Positions 16,390-24,750 are shown, numbered from the stretch's first letter. The stretch is DNA of 64,000 bases from Streptomyces sp. R21 (GCF_041051975.1 NZ_CP163435.1:9268501-9332500), one strand, 5' to 3'. Translations and numbers: made by a program. Notes: generated by a model not told the origin, from the sequence alone.

Positions 16390-17040
16390 TCAGCCCTTTT
16401 CGGCCGGGCCGAGCGGGGACGGCGCGGCCGGAGTGCGTGTGCCGCGGGGCGTCAGCCGGTTCACCACCCCGACGACTCCGTCGACGCGCCATACCGACCA
16501 CACCGCTGCCGGGACATCGGTGCCGTCGTCCACGGTGCCCTCCAGCGACACCAGTCCTTCGTGGACCGTGACGGCGACGCCTGCGGAGGCAGGGGGCAGA
16601 GCGCGGGGCAGGACGTCGCCGACGACCTCCGCGCGGATCTCCTCGTCCGTGCGGACGAAGGCGCGCAGCAGGTCACGAGGGGTCGTAATACCGATCAGCC
16701 GGTCCTCCTCGTCCACCACCGGGAGCCGTCCCACGTCGCGCCGCTCCATGATCCGGGCGGCGTCCACGACGCGCTGTTCCGGGTGCACCGTGACCGCGGG
16801 CGTGGTCATCAGCCCGCTTGCCGTCACAGTGCCCTCCGGCGCCCGATGGGTGTCCGTGGCCTGGTGGCGGACGAGATCGGTGCGGGAGACGACCCCGATG
16901 ACCTTGTCGTCGGCGTCGACGACCGGAAGCCCGCCGACGCGATGCCGGTCGAGCAGCCGGGCCACTTCCTGGCAGGAGGCCGCGGGCCGGGCGTGCACCA
17001 CGTCGCCGGTCATCACCTCGCCGACGGTTCGACTGTGCAT
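16390..17040 (-). CDS. CBS-pair protein with C-terminal BON domain (second copy)
   Basis: 216 residues from the ATG at 17040 (GGAGGG site). The order is the same as in the copy at 14928: CBS1 (VGEVMTGDVVHARPAASCQEV), CBS2 (ASGLMTTPAVTVHPEQRVVDA), then BON (VHEGLVSLEGTVDDGTDV). The two are clear paralogues but diverged in sequence. It diverges from the OsdK-like kinase gene across a 289-base region holding a GGGCC-N4-GGTCC palindrome and four short direct repeats. It probably senses adenine nucleotides. Confidence 0.92.
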   Translation of the reverse strand: MHSRTVGEVMTGDVVHARPAASCQEVARLLDRHRVGGLPVVDADDKVIGVVSRTDLVRHQATDTHRAPEGTVTASGLMTTPAVTVHPEQRVVDAARIMERRDVGRLPVVDEEDRLIGITTPRDLLRAFVRTDEEIRAEVVGDVLPRALPPASAGVAVTVHEGLVSLEGTVDDGTDVPAAVWSVWRVDGVVGVVNRLTPRGTRTPAAPSPLGPAEKG

Positions 17041-17089
17041 CAGGGCCCTCCATCGGTCGTTCGCACGCGGCGCGGGCAGCAAGGTGTTC

Positions 17090-17153
17090 TTGCCTGGCGT
17101 ATTTGCTTGGTGCCTTCTACTTCGTGCCTTTTGCCTGGTGTCTTTGCATGGTG
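17090..17153. repeat. Four imperfect 10-base direct repeats in the CBS-BON / kinase divergent region
   Basis: TTGCCTGGCG (17090), TTGCTTGGTG (17103), TTGCCTGGTG (17131) and TTGCATGGTG (17144) form an AT-richer block 50-113 bases upstream of the CBS-BON start. The rest of the 289-base gap holds a palindrome at 17200-17213 and no gene. Confidence 0.6.
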
Positions 17154-17199
17154 CGGTGGGGGAGGGCCTCGACGGGAGAACCGAAGGGGCCCGTTCGCG

Positions 17200-17213
17200 G
17201 GGCCGTTCGGTCC
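17200..17213. promoter_or_regulatory. Dormancy-type palindrome, copy 3
   Basis: GGGCCGTTCGGTCC, inside the longer near-palindrome GGGGCCGTTCGGTCCC (17199-17214), between the divergent CBS-BON and OsdK-like kinase genes. It could serve either. Confidence 0.5.
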
Positions 17214-17329
17214 CTCATGGCGGTGGTTGATCATCTCGCCTTGTGATCGGTTCCGGTGGAGGGGATGGAGCAGGCCACCGGTGCCGATAACGTGAACATC
17301 ACGTGTGGGTGGGAGACCGAGGAGAGCCG

Positions 17330-19054
17330 GTGGGCGACGGAGAGTCGTTTTCGGGGATGGCGCAACTGCGTCTGGACGATCTTCTGGAGGAGCTCCAGGC
17401 GCGGATCAACGCCGCGCGCGGCACCCGGGACCGCGTCCACAACCTGCTTGAGGCGGTGGTCTCGGTCGGGCGGGAGCTGGACCTCACCCAGGTGCTGCGG
17501 CGCATCGCGGAGGCCGCGGCGCTGCTCGTCGACGCCCAGTACGCGGCGCTCGGGGTGATCGGCCCCGACGGGCGCACCCTCTCGCAGTTCCTCACCGTCG
17601 GGCTGACGGAGGAGGAGATCGCCGAGATCGGCCCGCTGCCCGCCGGACACGGCATTCTGGGCGAGCTCATCAAGAACCCCGAGCCGCTGCGGCTGACCGA
17701 ACTCGGCAAGCATCCGGCGTCGTACGGCTTCCCGGCGCACCACCCGCCGATGAAGACGTTCCTGGGCGTGCCGATCCGGGTGCGCAAGGAGGTCTTCGGC
17801 AACCTGTACCTGACCGACAAGCGCGGCGGGCAGGACTTCGACACCGAGGACGAGGCCGTGATCTCGACGCTGTCGGTGGCGGCGGGTGTGGCGATCGACA
17901 ACGCCCGGCTGTACGAGGGCTCGCAGCGGCAGCGGCGCTGGCTGGAGGCGAACGCCGAGATCACCAGCAGCCTGCTGTCCGGCAGCGCGCAGGGAGACGT
18001 TCTGGAGCTGATCGCCCGGCTGGCCCGGGAGATCACCGGCGCCGCGCTGGCCGATGTCACGGTGCCGCTGGCCGGCACCGAGGAACTGTCCGTGGAGCTG
18101 GCCGTCGGCGGACACGACGATGCCCGGGAGGGCCTGGTCGTGCCCATGGAGGGCACGCTGTCCGGGGCCGCCTACCGTGCGCGCACGACGGTGGCGACGC
18201 CCGACCTGGAGCACGACTCCCGGTACACCTCCGGCCCCCGGCGGTTCGTGGGCCTCGGTCCTGCGGCCGCTGTCCCGATGGGCACCGCGCAGGGCGAGGT
18301 GCGGGGTGTGCTGCTGCTGGCGCGTGCCACGGGGGAGCCGGTGTTCAGTGAGGACGAACTCCAGCCGCTGCTGGGCTTCGCCGGGCAGGCCGCCGTGGCG
18401 CTGGAGCTGGCGGAGCGCCGCCGGGACGCCGAGCAGCTCGTCCTGCTGGAGGACCGCGACCGGATCGCCCGCGACCTGCACGACCTGGCCATCCAGCGGC
18501 TGTTCGCGACCGGCATGACGTTGCAGAGCGCGACCCGTTTCATCGAGCACGACGGAGCCTCCGAGCGGGTCGGGCGGGCCGTCTCCGACCTGGACGAGAC
18601 CATCAAGATCATCCGGTCGACCATCTTCGGCCTGCGGGTCAGGGACAACGAGATGGGCCCGGGACTCAGGGCCCGGGTGGCCCGGGCCGTCGGCGAGACG
18701 GCGACCACGCTGGGCTTCGCGCCACGGCTCAGCATGGAGGGGCTGCTGGACACCGACGTGTCGCCCGCGCTGGCCGACCATGTGGCGGCGGTGCTCGTGG
18801 AGGCGCTCAGCAACACCGTCCGCCATGCCCGCGCGACCCGGGTGGAGGTGACCCTCCAGTCCACCGGCAGCGAGGTCGTGCTCGTGGTCGAGGACAACGG
18901 CGTGGGCATCCCCGCGGAGGGCCGCCGCAGCGGCCTGTCCAACCTCGCCGACCGGGCGCGCGCCGTCGGCGGCCGCATGGACATCGAGACACCGTCCGAG
19001 GGCGGCAGCCGCATCGTGTGGCGAGCGCCGCTGAGGCGGGATGCCCAGGAGTGA
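17330..19054 (+). CDS. osdK: DosS/OsdK-like GAF-domain sensor histidine kinase
   Basis: 574 residues from the GTG at 17330, 4 bases after GAGGAGAG; an upstream GTG at 17303 has no ribosome site. Order: GAF-A (about 40-190), GAF-B (about 205-365), HisKA_3 dimerisation helix with phosphorylated H384 in RDLHDLAIQRLFA, HATPase (NTVRHARA, VEDNGVGIP, GLSNLADRA). GAF-A keeps GFPAHHPPMKTFLGVPIRV, matching the DosS segment that in mycobacteria includes the haem-ligand region, so oxygen or redox sensing is likely. Partner: the regulator at 19896. Confidence 0.9.
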   Translation: MGDGESFSGMAQLRLDDLLEELQARINAARGTRDRVHNLLEAVVSVGRELDLTQVLRRIAEAAALLVDAQYAALGVIGPDGRTLSQFLTVGLTEEEIAEIGPLPAGHGILGELIKNPEPLRLTELGKHPASYGFPAHHPPMKTFLGVPIRVRKEVFGNLYLTDKRGGQDFDTEDEAVISTLSVAAGVAIDNARLYEGSQRQRRWLEANAEITSSLLSGSAQGDVLELIARLAREITGAALADVTVPLAGTEELSVELAVGGHDDAREGLVVPMEGTLSGAAYRARTTVATPDLEHDSRYTSGPRRFVGLGPAAAVPMGTAQGEVRGVLLLARATGEPVFSEDELQPLLGFAGQAAVALELAERRRDAEQLVLLEDRDRIARDLHDLAIQRLFATGMTLQSATRFIEHDGASERVGRAVSDLDETIKIIRSTIFGLRVRDNEMGPGLRARVARAVGETATTLGFAPRLSMEGLLDTDVSPALADHVAAVLVEALSNTVRHARATRVEVTLQSTGSEVVLVVEDNGVGIPAEGRRSGLSNLADRARAVGGRMDIETPSEGGSRIVWRAPLRRDAQE

Positions 19055-19130
19055 CGGGCGGTGGTGGTGGGGTGGGGGCTGGTCCGTCGTGGCGGGTCGG
19101 AGAGCAGCCCCGGCCCACGCCCCATCGCAG

Positions 19131-19165
19131 CGTGACGTGACGTGACGTGACGTGACGTGACGTGA
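19131..19165. repeat. Seven perfect tandem copies of CGTGA
   Basis: A 35-base microsatellite (CGTGA repeated seven times) just before the 3' end of the STAS gene and 77 bases after the kinase stop. The unit is not a multiple of three and the array is intergenic. Such pure 5-base arrays are unusual in Streptomyces DNA and prone to slippage. Confidence 0.9.
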
Positions 19166-19178
19166 AAGGCGAGTGCCC

Positions 19179-19505
19179 TCAGGCGAAATGGCACCGCACG
19201 ACAAGGTCCAGCTGAAGCACGCGGATCGCTTTCGCCGGCAGCGGCTGGACGTTGCGCAGCCGCAGCCGGGTGCCCGCCCGGACGCAGCGCTGGTGCAGCC
19301 GCCGGAAGAGGCCGACGCCGGAGCTGTCGCAGAACGAGAGCCCCGAGAGGTCGAGGACGAGATCGGGACCGGCGCGCACCGCCAGCGCGTGCAGCTCGGG
19401 TTCGATCAACGGCACGGTCGCCAGGTCGAGTTCGCCGGTGACGTGCACAACGGTGGTCGTCTCGTTCGCCGACCGGGTCATCAGGGCGACAGGAGGAGTG
19501 GTCAT
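19179..19505 (-). CDS. STAS-domain anti-sigma factor antagonist
   Basis: 108 residues, one STAS domain. VVHVTGELDLATVPLIEPEL and LVLDLSGLSFCDSSGVGLFRRL carry the conserved DSSG with the serine that is phosphorylated by an anti-sigma kinase. The ATG at 19505 has a GGAGG site. It lies convergent to the sensor kinase gene and between it and the response regulator gene, which suggests a link between the hypoxia pathway and a stress sigma factor. The anti-sigma partner is not in the window. Confidence 0.9.
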   Translation of the reverse strand: MTTPPVALMTRSANETTTVVHVTGELDLATVPLIEPELHALAVRAGPDLVLDLSGLSFCDSSGVGLFRRLHQRCVRAGTRLRLRNVQPLPAKAIRVLQLDLVVRCHFA

Positions 19506-19804
19506 GGCAAGGCCTCCAGGGGTCCGGGACGGCGCCGGTGCGGGCGGCGTCCGGGTACTGCGGGGCCGTACGCCGTCCAAGGTGTCGCGGAAGCGGACGG
19601 CGTGCGTGGCGCCGGGAGTGGACCGGGTGCCGTCCGGTTGTCCCGCGCCATGGCCAGCCAATCAGGCCCGGCCACGGCCCTGGCAGGTCCACCCCGTCCC
19701 CGCAAGGGGGCCAAAGGTCCCGAAAGTCCGGCCGGCGGCCACCCTGGGCACGCCAGGGCGGGCGGCAGCGGGACGTGCACCGCGGGTCCCAGGCGCAGCA
19801 GAGG

Positions 19805-19818
19805 GGACCATTCGGCCC
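19805..19818. promoter_or_regulatory. Dormancy-type palindrome, copy 4
   Basis: GGACCATTCGGCCC in the 390-base gap between the STAS gene (start 19505) and the OsdR-like gene (start 19896), about 80 bases before the latter. The gap also holds GGGGCCAAAGGTCCC at 19707-19721, a similar dyad with a 3-base centre. No gene was found in the gap. Confidence 0.45.
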
Positions 19819-19895
19819 TGGTCTTTCGGCCTGGCCGGAGTGAGGATGCGGAGGTCTCGTGAGGGCGGGACAACAAACGGAGACGGAGCTGCGTG

Positions 19896-20627
19896 ATGAC
19901 GGACGGCACTGCCGGAACCCCGGAGAAGGCCCCGGTGACGGTGTTTCTCCTGGACGACCACGAAGTGGTGCGGCGGGGGGTGCACGACCTCCTGGAGGCC
20001 GAGCCCGACCTGACGGTCGTGGGCCAGGCGGCCACGGCCGAACAGGCCCTGGTGCGCATTCCGGCGCTGCGCCCGCAGGTGGCGGTGCTCGACGTACGGC
20101 TGCCCGACGGCGACGGGGTCAGCGTGTGCCGTGAACTGCGCTCCCGTATGCCGGAGTTGGCCTGTCTGATGCTCACCTCCTTCGACGACGAGGAGGCCCT
20201 GCTCGACGCGATCATGGCGGGAGCCTCCGGCTATGTGCTCAAGCAGATCTCCGGAACCGACCTGGTCAGCGCGGTCCGCACGGTGGCCTCGGGCCAGTCG
20301 ATGCTCGACGCGGGAGCCACCACCCGGTTGATGGCGCGGCTGCGCGGCGGCAACGAACCCGAGGCGCCGACGTCCGGGCTGCCCGACCTGACCGACCGCG
20401 AGCGGGAGATCCTGATGCTGGTGGGGGAGGGGCTGACCAACAAGGAGATCGGCAAGCGGCTCTACCTCGCCGAGAAGACGGTGAAGAACGGCATCTCGCG
20501 GCTGCTGTCCAAGCTCGGTGTGGAGCGCCGGGTCCAGGCCGCGGTCATCGCCACCCAGGCGCAGGCCGCCCAGCAGGAGCAGGGCCGGACGCAGCCGCCG
20601 ACGCGCGACGGACACCCGCGCCGCTGA
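19896..20627 (+). CDS. osdR: OsdR/DosR-like NarL-family response regulator
   Basis: 243 residues. The receiver domain has acidic residues DDHE near 17-20, phospho-acceptor D66 in VAVLDVRLPDGDG, and the LTSFDDEEA and GYVLKQ switch positions. The C-terminal LuxR helix-turn-helix is LTDREREILMLVGEGLTNKEIGKRL. A GTG at 19893 is equally possible; the ATG was chosen for its better distance from GGAG. With the GAF kinase it forms a DosR/S-type system. Its last 83 bases overlap the 3' end of the convergent AraC-type gene. Confidence 0.9.
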   Translation: MTDGTAGTPEKAPVTVFLLDDHEVVRRGVHDLLEAEPDLTVVGQAATAEQALVRIPALRPQVAVLDVRLPDGDGVSVCRELRSRMPELACLMLTSFDDEEALLDAIMAGASGYVLKQISGTDLVSAVRTVASGQSMLDAGATTRLMARLRGGNEPEAPTSGLPDLTDREREILMLVGEGLTNKEIGKRLYLAEKTVKNGISRLLSKLGVERRVQAAVIATQAQAAQQEQGRTQPPTRDGHPRR

Positions 20628-21597
20628 CCTCCTGCGCGCCGTGTGAAGCAGGCCCGCCGGATGCCGCGTATGCCGCGGATGCCGCGGAGGGCGCCCGGTG
20701 GCGCAGCCGGCGCAGCATCCGGGCGTCCTCGAAGCCGACATCGCGGGCCGCGCTCTCCACCGTCGCGCCATGACTGATCAGGTGCTCGGCGCGTTCCAGC
20801 CGGAGCATCTGCTGGTAGCGCAGCGGGGTGAGGCCGTCGGTGGCGCGGTGGAACAGCCGGGTCAGGGTGCGTTCGCTGACCCCGGCGCAGGCCGCCAGCC
20901 TGGCGAGGGGGAGTGGCTCGGTGAAGCGTGCGTCGATGAGGTCCTGGACCCGATGGACGGTGTCGTCCAGGTGGGAGCGGTGCCGCAGCATGGCGCTGGC
21001 CTGCGGTTCGTGGCCGTTGCGGCGGGCGTAGACGACCATGTTCCGCGCCACCTGGGCGGCGCGAGCCGCGCCGTGGCGGACGGCCAGCAGATGCAGCGCC
21101 AGATCGATGCCGCTGGCGATGCCCGCCGACGTCACCACCCGCTCGTCGGTGGTGAATAGCACGTCCCGGACCACGATCGCCCGGGGATGGCGGGCGGCCA
21201 GTTCGTCCTGGAGCTCGTGGTGGGTGGTGCACCGGCGCCCGTCCAGCAGTCCCGCGAGGCCCAGCGCCTCCGCTCCGGCGCACACGCTGGCGACGGTGCC
21301 TCCGGCGGCGTGGTGGGCGCGCAGCCGCTCCAGCGTGGCGGGACCCGGTTGCGGGCCGCCTCGCAGGGTGGGCGCCCGCCAGCCCGGCACCACCACGAGG
21401 TCATCGGCGACCAGGTCCGGCCATTCGGTCCGCGCGGTCAGCGGCAGACCCTGGGCGCTGCACACCTGCTCCTGCTCGCCGACGTAGTCGATCCGGTAGG
21501 GCAGCCCGAAGTCCGCCGCCGTGCTGAAGGCCTGGGCCGGACCGGCCAGGTCGAGCAGGTGGACTCCGGGCAGCAGGAGGAAGACGACTAGGCTCAC
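20545..21597 (-). CDS. GlxA-type AraC family regulator with altered C-terminus
   Basis: 350 residues. An amidase-like DJ-1/PfpI domain (about 1-170, VVFLLLPGVHLLDLAGPAQAF, and the nucleophile-elbow region SVCAGAEAL) is followed by an AraC double helix-turn-helix (LARLAACAGVSERTLTRLFHRATDG, then VESAARDVGFEDARMLRRL). Directly after the second motif the usual end is replaced by an alanine-rich tail of about 55 residues, encoded across a triple 9-base repeat and the opposite strand of the OsdR-like gene. The GTG start overlaps the upstream hydrolase stop (GTGA). It probably regulates that hydrolase gene. Confidence 0.82.
   Translation of the reverse strand: MSLVVFLLLPGVHLLDLAGPAQAFSTAADFGLPYRIDYVGEQEQVCSAQGLPLTARTEWPDLVADDLVVVPGWRAPTLRGGPQPGPATLERLRAHHAAGGTVASVCAGAEALGLAGLLDGRRCTTHHELQDELAARHPRAIVVRDVLFTTDERVVTSAGIASGIDLALHLLAVRHGAARAAQVARNMVVYARRNGHEPQASAMLRHRSHLDDTVHRVQDLIDARFTEPLPLARLAACAGVSERTLTRLFHRATDGLTPLRYQQMLRLERAEHLISHGATVESAARDVGFEDARMLRRLRHRAPSAASAAYAASGGPASHGAQEVSGAGVRRASAAASGPAPAGRPAPGWR
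20661..20687. repeat. Triple tandem 9-base repeat inside the AraC-type gene
   Basis: ATGCCGCGT, ATGCCGCGG, ATGCCGCGG in a row, encoding the alanine-rich segment AASAAYAAS on the minus strand. It marks the point where the AraC-type protein loses similarity to its family. Confidence 0.8.
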
Positions 21598-22145
21598 GCC
21601 TGGGATGCTCCCCTCTCCGCCTCCAGTTCGGCCACCGTGGCGATCCGTGCGAAGCGGTCGCGCAGGACCGCCTCGGTGCGCTCGATGATCGCATCCGCGC
21701 CGAGGTCGCCGATCGGGTTGGTGGTCGTCGCGTCGGTCACGAAGGTCATCCGGTAGCCGAGGTCGCTGCCGAGCCGGGTGGTGGTCTCCACGCACTGCTC
21801 GGTGCGGATGCCGCAGACCGACAGCTCGCGTACGCCGGCCTCGGTCAGCCGCTGCTGCAGGTTGGTGGTGGTGAAGGCGTTGTGGGACGTCTTGTGCAGG
21901 ACCGGCTCGCCGGGCAGCGGCTGCTCCAACTCCTCCAGCAGCCGTACGTGCCCCTGGGCCGGGTCGAACACGTTGTCGGTGCCGGGCTCGTTGTGCAGGA
22001 CCCACACCACCAGGTCGCCGCTCTCGCGGGCGAGACGGACCAGCCGGTTGACCGGGTCCGCGATCTTCGGGTTGGCGATCTGCTCCCACTGCTTGCGGGC
22101 ACGGAAGGATTCCTGGACATCGATGACGATCAGCGCTCGGTTCAT
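21594..22145 (-). CDS. Cysteine hydrolase (isochorismatase-like)
   Basis: 183 residues with the isochorismatase-like triad: D9 in LIVIDVQESF, a lysine in VLHKTSHNAF and a cysteine in VCGIRTEQCVETT. Members hydrolyse nicotinamide, ureidoacrylate or similar amides; the substrate is not clear. It precedes and overlaps the GlxA-type regulator (GTGA), so the pair forms an operon, an arrangement often seen for GlxA regulators. Confidence 0.9.
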   Translation of the reverse strand: MNRALIVIDVQESFRARKQWEQIANPKIADPVNRLVRLARESGDLVVWVLHNEPGTDNVFDPAQGHVRLLEELEQPLPGEPVLHKTSHNAFTTTNLQQRLTEAGVRELSVCGIRTEQCVETTTRLGSDLGYRMTFVTDATTTNPIGDLGADAIIERTEAVLRDRFARIATVAELEAERGASQA

Positions 22146-22285
22146 GTCCCCCATTCTGGTCTGCGCCGATGCCCGTTCCGCAGGCCCGATCCAGGCCCGT
22201 ACCGGAACGATCCGGTCACGCGCTCCGCACGGCGTACGCGGCGCCTGCTTGCCCCGGGACGCGGATCGCGGCAGCCTACGCAGAC

Positions 22286-23266
22286 ATGGCTCACCTAAGC
22301 GCGACCCACCGCCCTGCGGCCCTCGAACCCCGTCGTCTCGTCGGGATCGGCGGACACGGCCCCGAGGACGTCGTCGCCGACGCACGCGGCCGGGTGCTGA
22401 CCGGCGTCGACGACGGCCGTATCCTGCGCCTGGACGGCATCGCGGACCCCGACCGCACCCGGGTCGAGACGCTCGCAGACACCGGCGGCAGGCCCCTGGG
22501 GCTCGAACTCCTGCCGGACGGCGACCTGTTGGTCTGCGACGCGCTCCGGGGCCTGCTGCGGATCTCGCTCGGCGACGCCGCCGTACGTGTCCTCGCCGAC
22601 TCGGTGGACGGACAGGCGTTGCGGTTCTGCAGCAACGTGGTCGCACTGTCGGACGGGACCGTCTACTTCACGGTCTCCAGCCGGAGTTACCCCTTGGAGC
22701 AGTGGATCGGCGATCTGGTCGAGCACACCGCGAGCGGTCGGCTGCTGCGCCTGGCACCCGGCGAGAAGGAACCCGAAGTGCTCCTGGAGGGACTGCAGTT
22801 CGCCAACGGACTCGCTCCGGCGGCCGACGAGTCCTTCCTCGTCGTCGCCGAGACCGGCACCCGGCGCCTCACCCGCTACTGGCTCACCGGGCCGACGGCG
22901 GGCCGCAGCGAGGTCTTCGCCGACGATCTGCCGGGGCAGCCGGACAACCTGTGGCGCAGCCCGGGCGGACCGATCTGGGTGGCGCTCGCCGGGCCCCGTG
23001 TGCCCCCGCTGGAGCTCCTGCACCGCCGCGGCCCGGCCCTGCGCGCAGCCGCCGCCCGGGTGGCCGTGCGGGCACCGTTCCGCCCGCCGGGCCTCGCCGC
23101 CGTCCTGGCCGTCGACGACGAGGGCCGCACCGTCCACCATCTGGAGCGCCGGCGCTCCCCGTTCCGTATGGTCACCAGCGTCTGCGAGGCCGACGGGCAC
23201 CTGGTCCTGGGCAGCCTCTGGGAGCGCGGCATCGCGGTGTGCGACCTGCCCACGTCCACCGGCTGA
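22286..23266 (+). CDS. SMP-30/strictosidine-synthase-like beta-propeller protein
   Basis: 326 residues predicted to form a six-bladed propeller: repeated blades with GPEDVVADARGRVLTGVDDGRI, GGRPLGLELLPDGDLLVCDALRGLL and FANGLAPAADESFLVVAETG. Related enzymes are gluconolactonases or lactonohydrolases that use a calcium ion held by Glu, Asn and Asp; candidates are E50-type and N in FANGL. No signal peptide is seen, so it is likely cytoplasmic. It stands alone, divergent from the cysteine hydrolase. Confidence 0.85.
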   Translation: MAHLSATHRPAALEPRRLVGIGGHGPEDVVADARGRVLTGVDDGRILRLDGIADPDRTRVETLADTGGRPLGLELLPDGDLLVCDALRGLLRISLGDAAVRVLADSVDGQALRFCSNVVALSDGTVYFTVSSRSYPLEQWIGDLVEHTASGRLLRLAPGEKEPEVLLEGLQFANGLAPAADESFLVVAETGTRRLTRYWLTGPTAGRSEVFADDLPGQPDNLWRSPGGPIWVALAGPRVPPLELLHRRGPALRAAAARVAVRAPFRPPGLAAVLAVDDEGRTVHHLERRRSPFRMVTSVCEADGHLVLGSLWERGIAVCDLPTSTG

Positions 23267-23445
23267 CCTGAGTGTGCGCGGCCCACGCCCCCGGCGTTAC
23301 GCTGTTCAGCGGCCGCGATCTTGCGTCGTGGCGCGGCGGTGGGGCCCGCCGTACCCGAACCGCGGCAGCACGGCCGCCAACGGTCCCTACTTGCGAGCGA
23401 GCGCGCCCGGGTTCCCGGGCCCCGGCGAGTAGGAGACGGACGGAC

Positions 23446-23931
23446 ATGACGGTCCCGCACCCCGACAGGGTCGACGACATCGCGCACTCCGGGGCGGCTC
23501 CCCGCCCGACAGCCCGGCGCACTCCTGGATGGCGAGGCCAGGCGCCGATCGTGGCCGCCGTCGCGCTCGGCGGCGGAGTGGGGGCCTCGGCCCGGTACGG
23601 GGCGGCGCAGCTCTGGCCGGTGCAGACAGGCGGGTTTCCCTGGACCACGTTCTGGGTGAACGTGGTCGGCTGCGCGGTGATCGGCGTTTTCATGGTCGTC
23701 ATCACCGACGTCTGGGCGGCCCACCGGCTGGTGCGGCCCTTCTTCGGCACCGGGGTGCTCGGCGGCTTCACCACCTTCTCGACGTACGCCGTCGACATCC
23801 AGAAACTGGTCGACACGGGCCATCCGCGCACCGGGCTCGCCTATCTCGCCGCGACCCTGCTCGCGGCGCTCGCGGCGGTGTGGCTCGCGGTGACGGCGGC
23901 CCGCCGCGTCCTGAAGTGGAGGCAGTCATGA
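23446..23931 (+). CDS. crcB1: Fluoride channel FluC/CrcB, subunit 1
   Basis: 161 residues with four membrane helices and the CrcB signatures GGGVGASARYG, TFWVNVVGCAVIG and GTGVLGGFTTFSTYAVD. FluC works as an antiparallel dimer that lets fluoride leave the cell; actinobacteria often encode two non-identical subunits. The ATG at 23446 has an AGGAGA site. The N-terminal 30 residues are an extra cytoplasmic, Pro/Arg-rich leader. First gene of a three-gene overlapping operon. I see no convincing fluoride riboswitch in the 179-base leader. Confidence 0.93.
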   Translation: MTVPHPDRVDDIAHSGAAPRPTARRTPGWRGQAPIVAAVALGGGVGASARYGAAQLWPVQTGGFPWTTFWVNVVGCAVIGVFMVVITDVWAAHRLVRPFFGTGVLGGFTTFSTYAVDIQKLVDTGHPRTGLAYLAATLLAALAAVWLAVTAARRVLKWRQS

Positions 23932-24308
23932 CGAGGTTGACCGGCAGCGCCCTGCGCGTGACCGTCTTCATCGGCGAGAACGACACCTGGCACCACAAGC
24001 CGCTCTACTCCGAGATCGTGCACCGCGCCCACGCGGCGGGCCTCGCCGGCGCCAGCGTGTTCCGCGGCATCGAGGGCTTCGGCGCCTCCTCCCTGATCCA
24101 CACCTCGCGGCTGCTGTCCCTCAGTGAGGACCTGCCCGTCGCGATCGTGATCGTCGACACCGAGGAGCGCGTGCGCGCCTTCCTGCCGCAGCTCGACGAG
24201 CTCGTCGGCGAGGGCCTGGTCATCCTCGACGACTGCGAGGTCATCAGGTATATCGGCCGCGAAGACAGCCCCGGCAAAACGGACACGAAGGGTAAGAAGT
24301 CGTTGTGA
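23928..24308 (+). CDS. DUF190 protein between the two FluC genes
   Basis: 126 residues, one DUF190 domain (LRVTVFIGENDTWHHKPLYSEIVHRAHAAGLAGASVFRGIEGFG). The fold resembles PII-type ferredoxin-like signal proteins. It overlaps the first FluC gene (ATGA) and the second (GTGA), so all three are coupled. Tight placement between two channel halves argues for a regulatory role in fluoride export, which is inference. Confidence 0.9.
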   Translation: MTRLTGSALRVTVFIGENDTWHHKPLYSEIVHRAHAAGLAGASVFRGIEGFGASSLIHTSRLLSLSEDLPVAIVIVDTEERVRAFLPQLDELVGEGLVILDDCEVIRYIGREDSPGKTDTKGKKSL

Positions 24309-24679
24309 ACTGGCTGTTGGTCGTCGCGGGCGCCATGGTCGGCGCCCCGCTGCGCTACCTCACCGACCGCGCGGTGCAGTCCCGGCACGACTCGCTCTTC
24401 CCCTGGGGAACGTTCGCGGTGAACGTCACCGGCTGCCTGATCCTCGGCCTGCTGACCGGCGCGGTGGCCGAGGGCGCCGCCGGTTCCCATCTCCAGCTCC
24501 TCCTCGGCACCGGCCTGTGCGGGGCCCTGACGACGTACTCGACCTTCTCGTACGAGACCCTGCGGCTGACCGAGACCGGCGCGGGGCTCTACGCTGCCGC
24601 CAACGTCGTCGGGAGTGTGGTGGTGGGCCTCGGCGCCGCATTTGTCGGGGTGTCGGCGGCCCAGGCCCTCTGGGCGTAG
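24305..24679 (+). CDS. crcB2: Fluoride channel FluC/CrcB, subunit 2
   Basis: 124 residues, the standard FluC length, with four helices and the signatures GAPLRYLTDRAVQ, WGTFAVNVTGCLILG and GTGLCGALTTYSTFSYE. GTG start overlaps the DUF190 stop. It should pair with subunit 1 as a heterodimer in which each half supplies part of two fluoride pores. Confidence 0.93.
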   Translation: MNWLLVVAGAMVGAPLRYLTDRAVQSRHDSLFPWGTFAVNVTGCLILGLLTGAVAEGAAGSHLQLLLGTGLCGALTTYSTFSYETLRLTETGAGLYAAANVVGSVVVGLGAAFVGVSAAQALWA

Positions 24680-24750
24680 TCACCTGAACCGCGCCCGCCG
24701 TAGTAAGACTGTCTACAGCACTGTCGACCAACTCATCAGAACTGGATCCC

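Noticed and set aside
17231..19204. 657-codon frame on the minus strand over the sensor kinase gene
   Set aside because: It is antisense to a well-supported kinase, has Arg/Gly/His-rich composition without domain motifs, and reflects high third-position GC.
23267..23445. Possible fluoride riboswitch before crcB1
   Set aside because: The conserved core of the crcB motif (GGCGAUG near the start and the paired CCGC segment) could not be found; the leader is only generally GC-rich.
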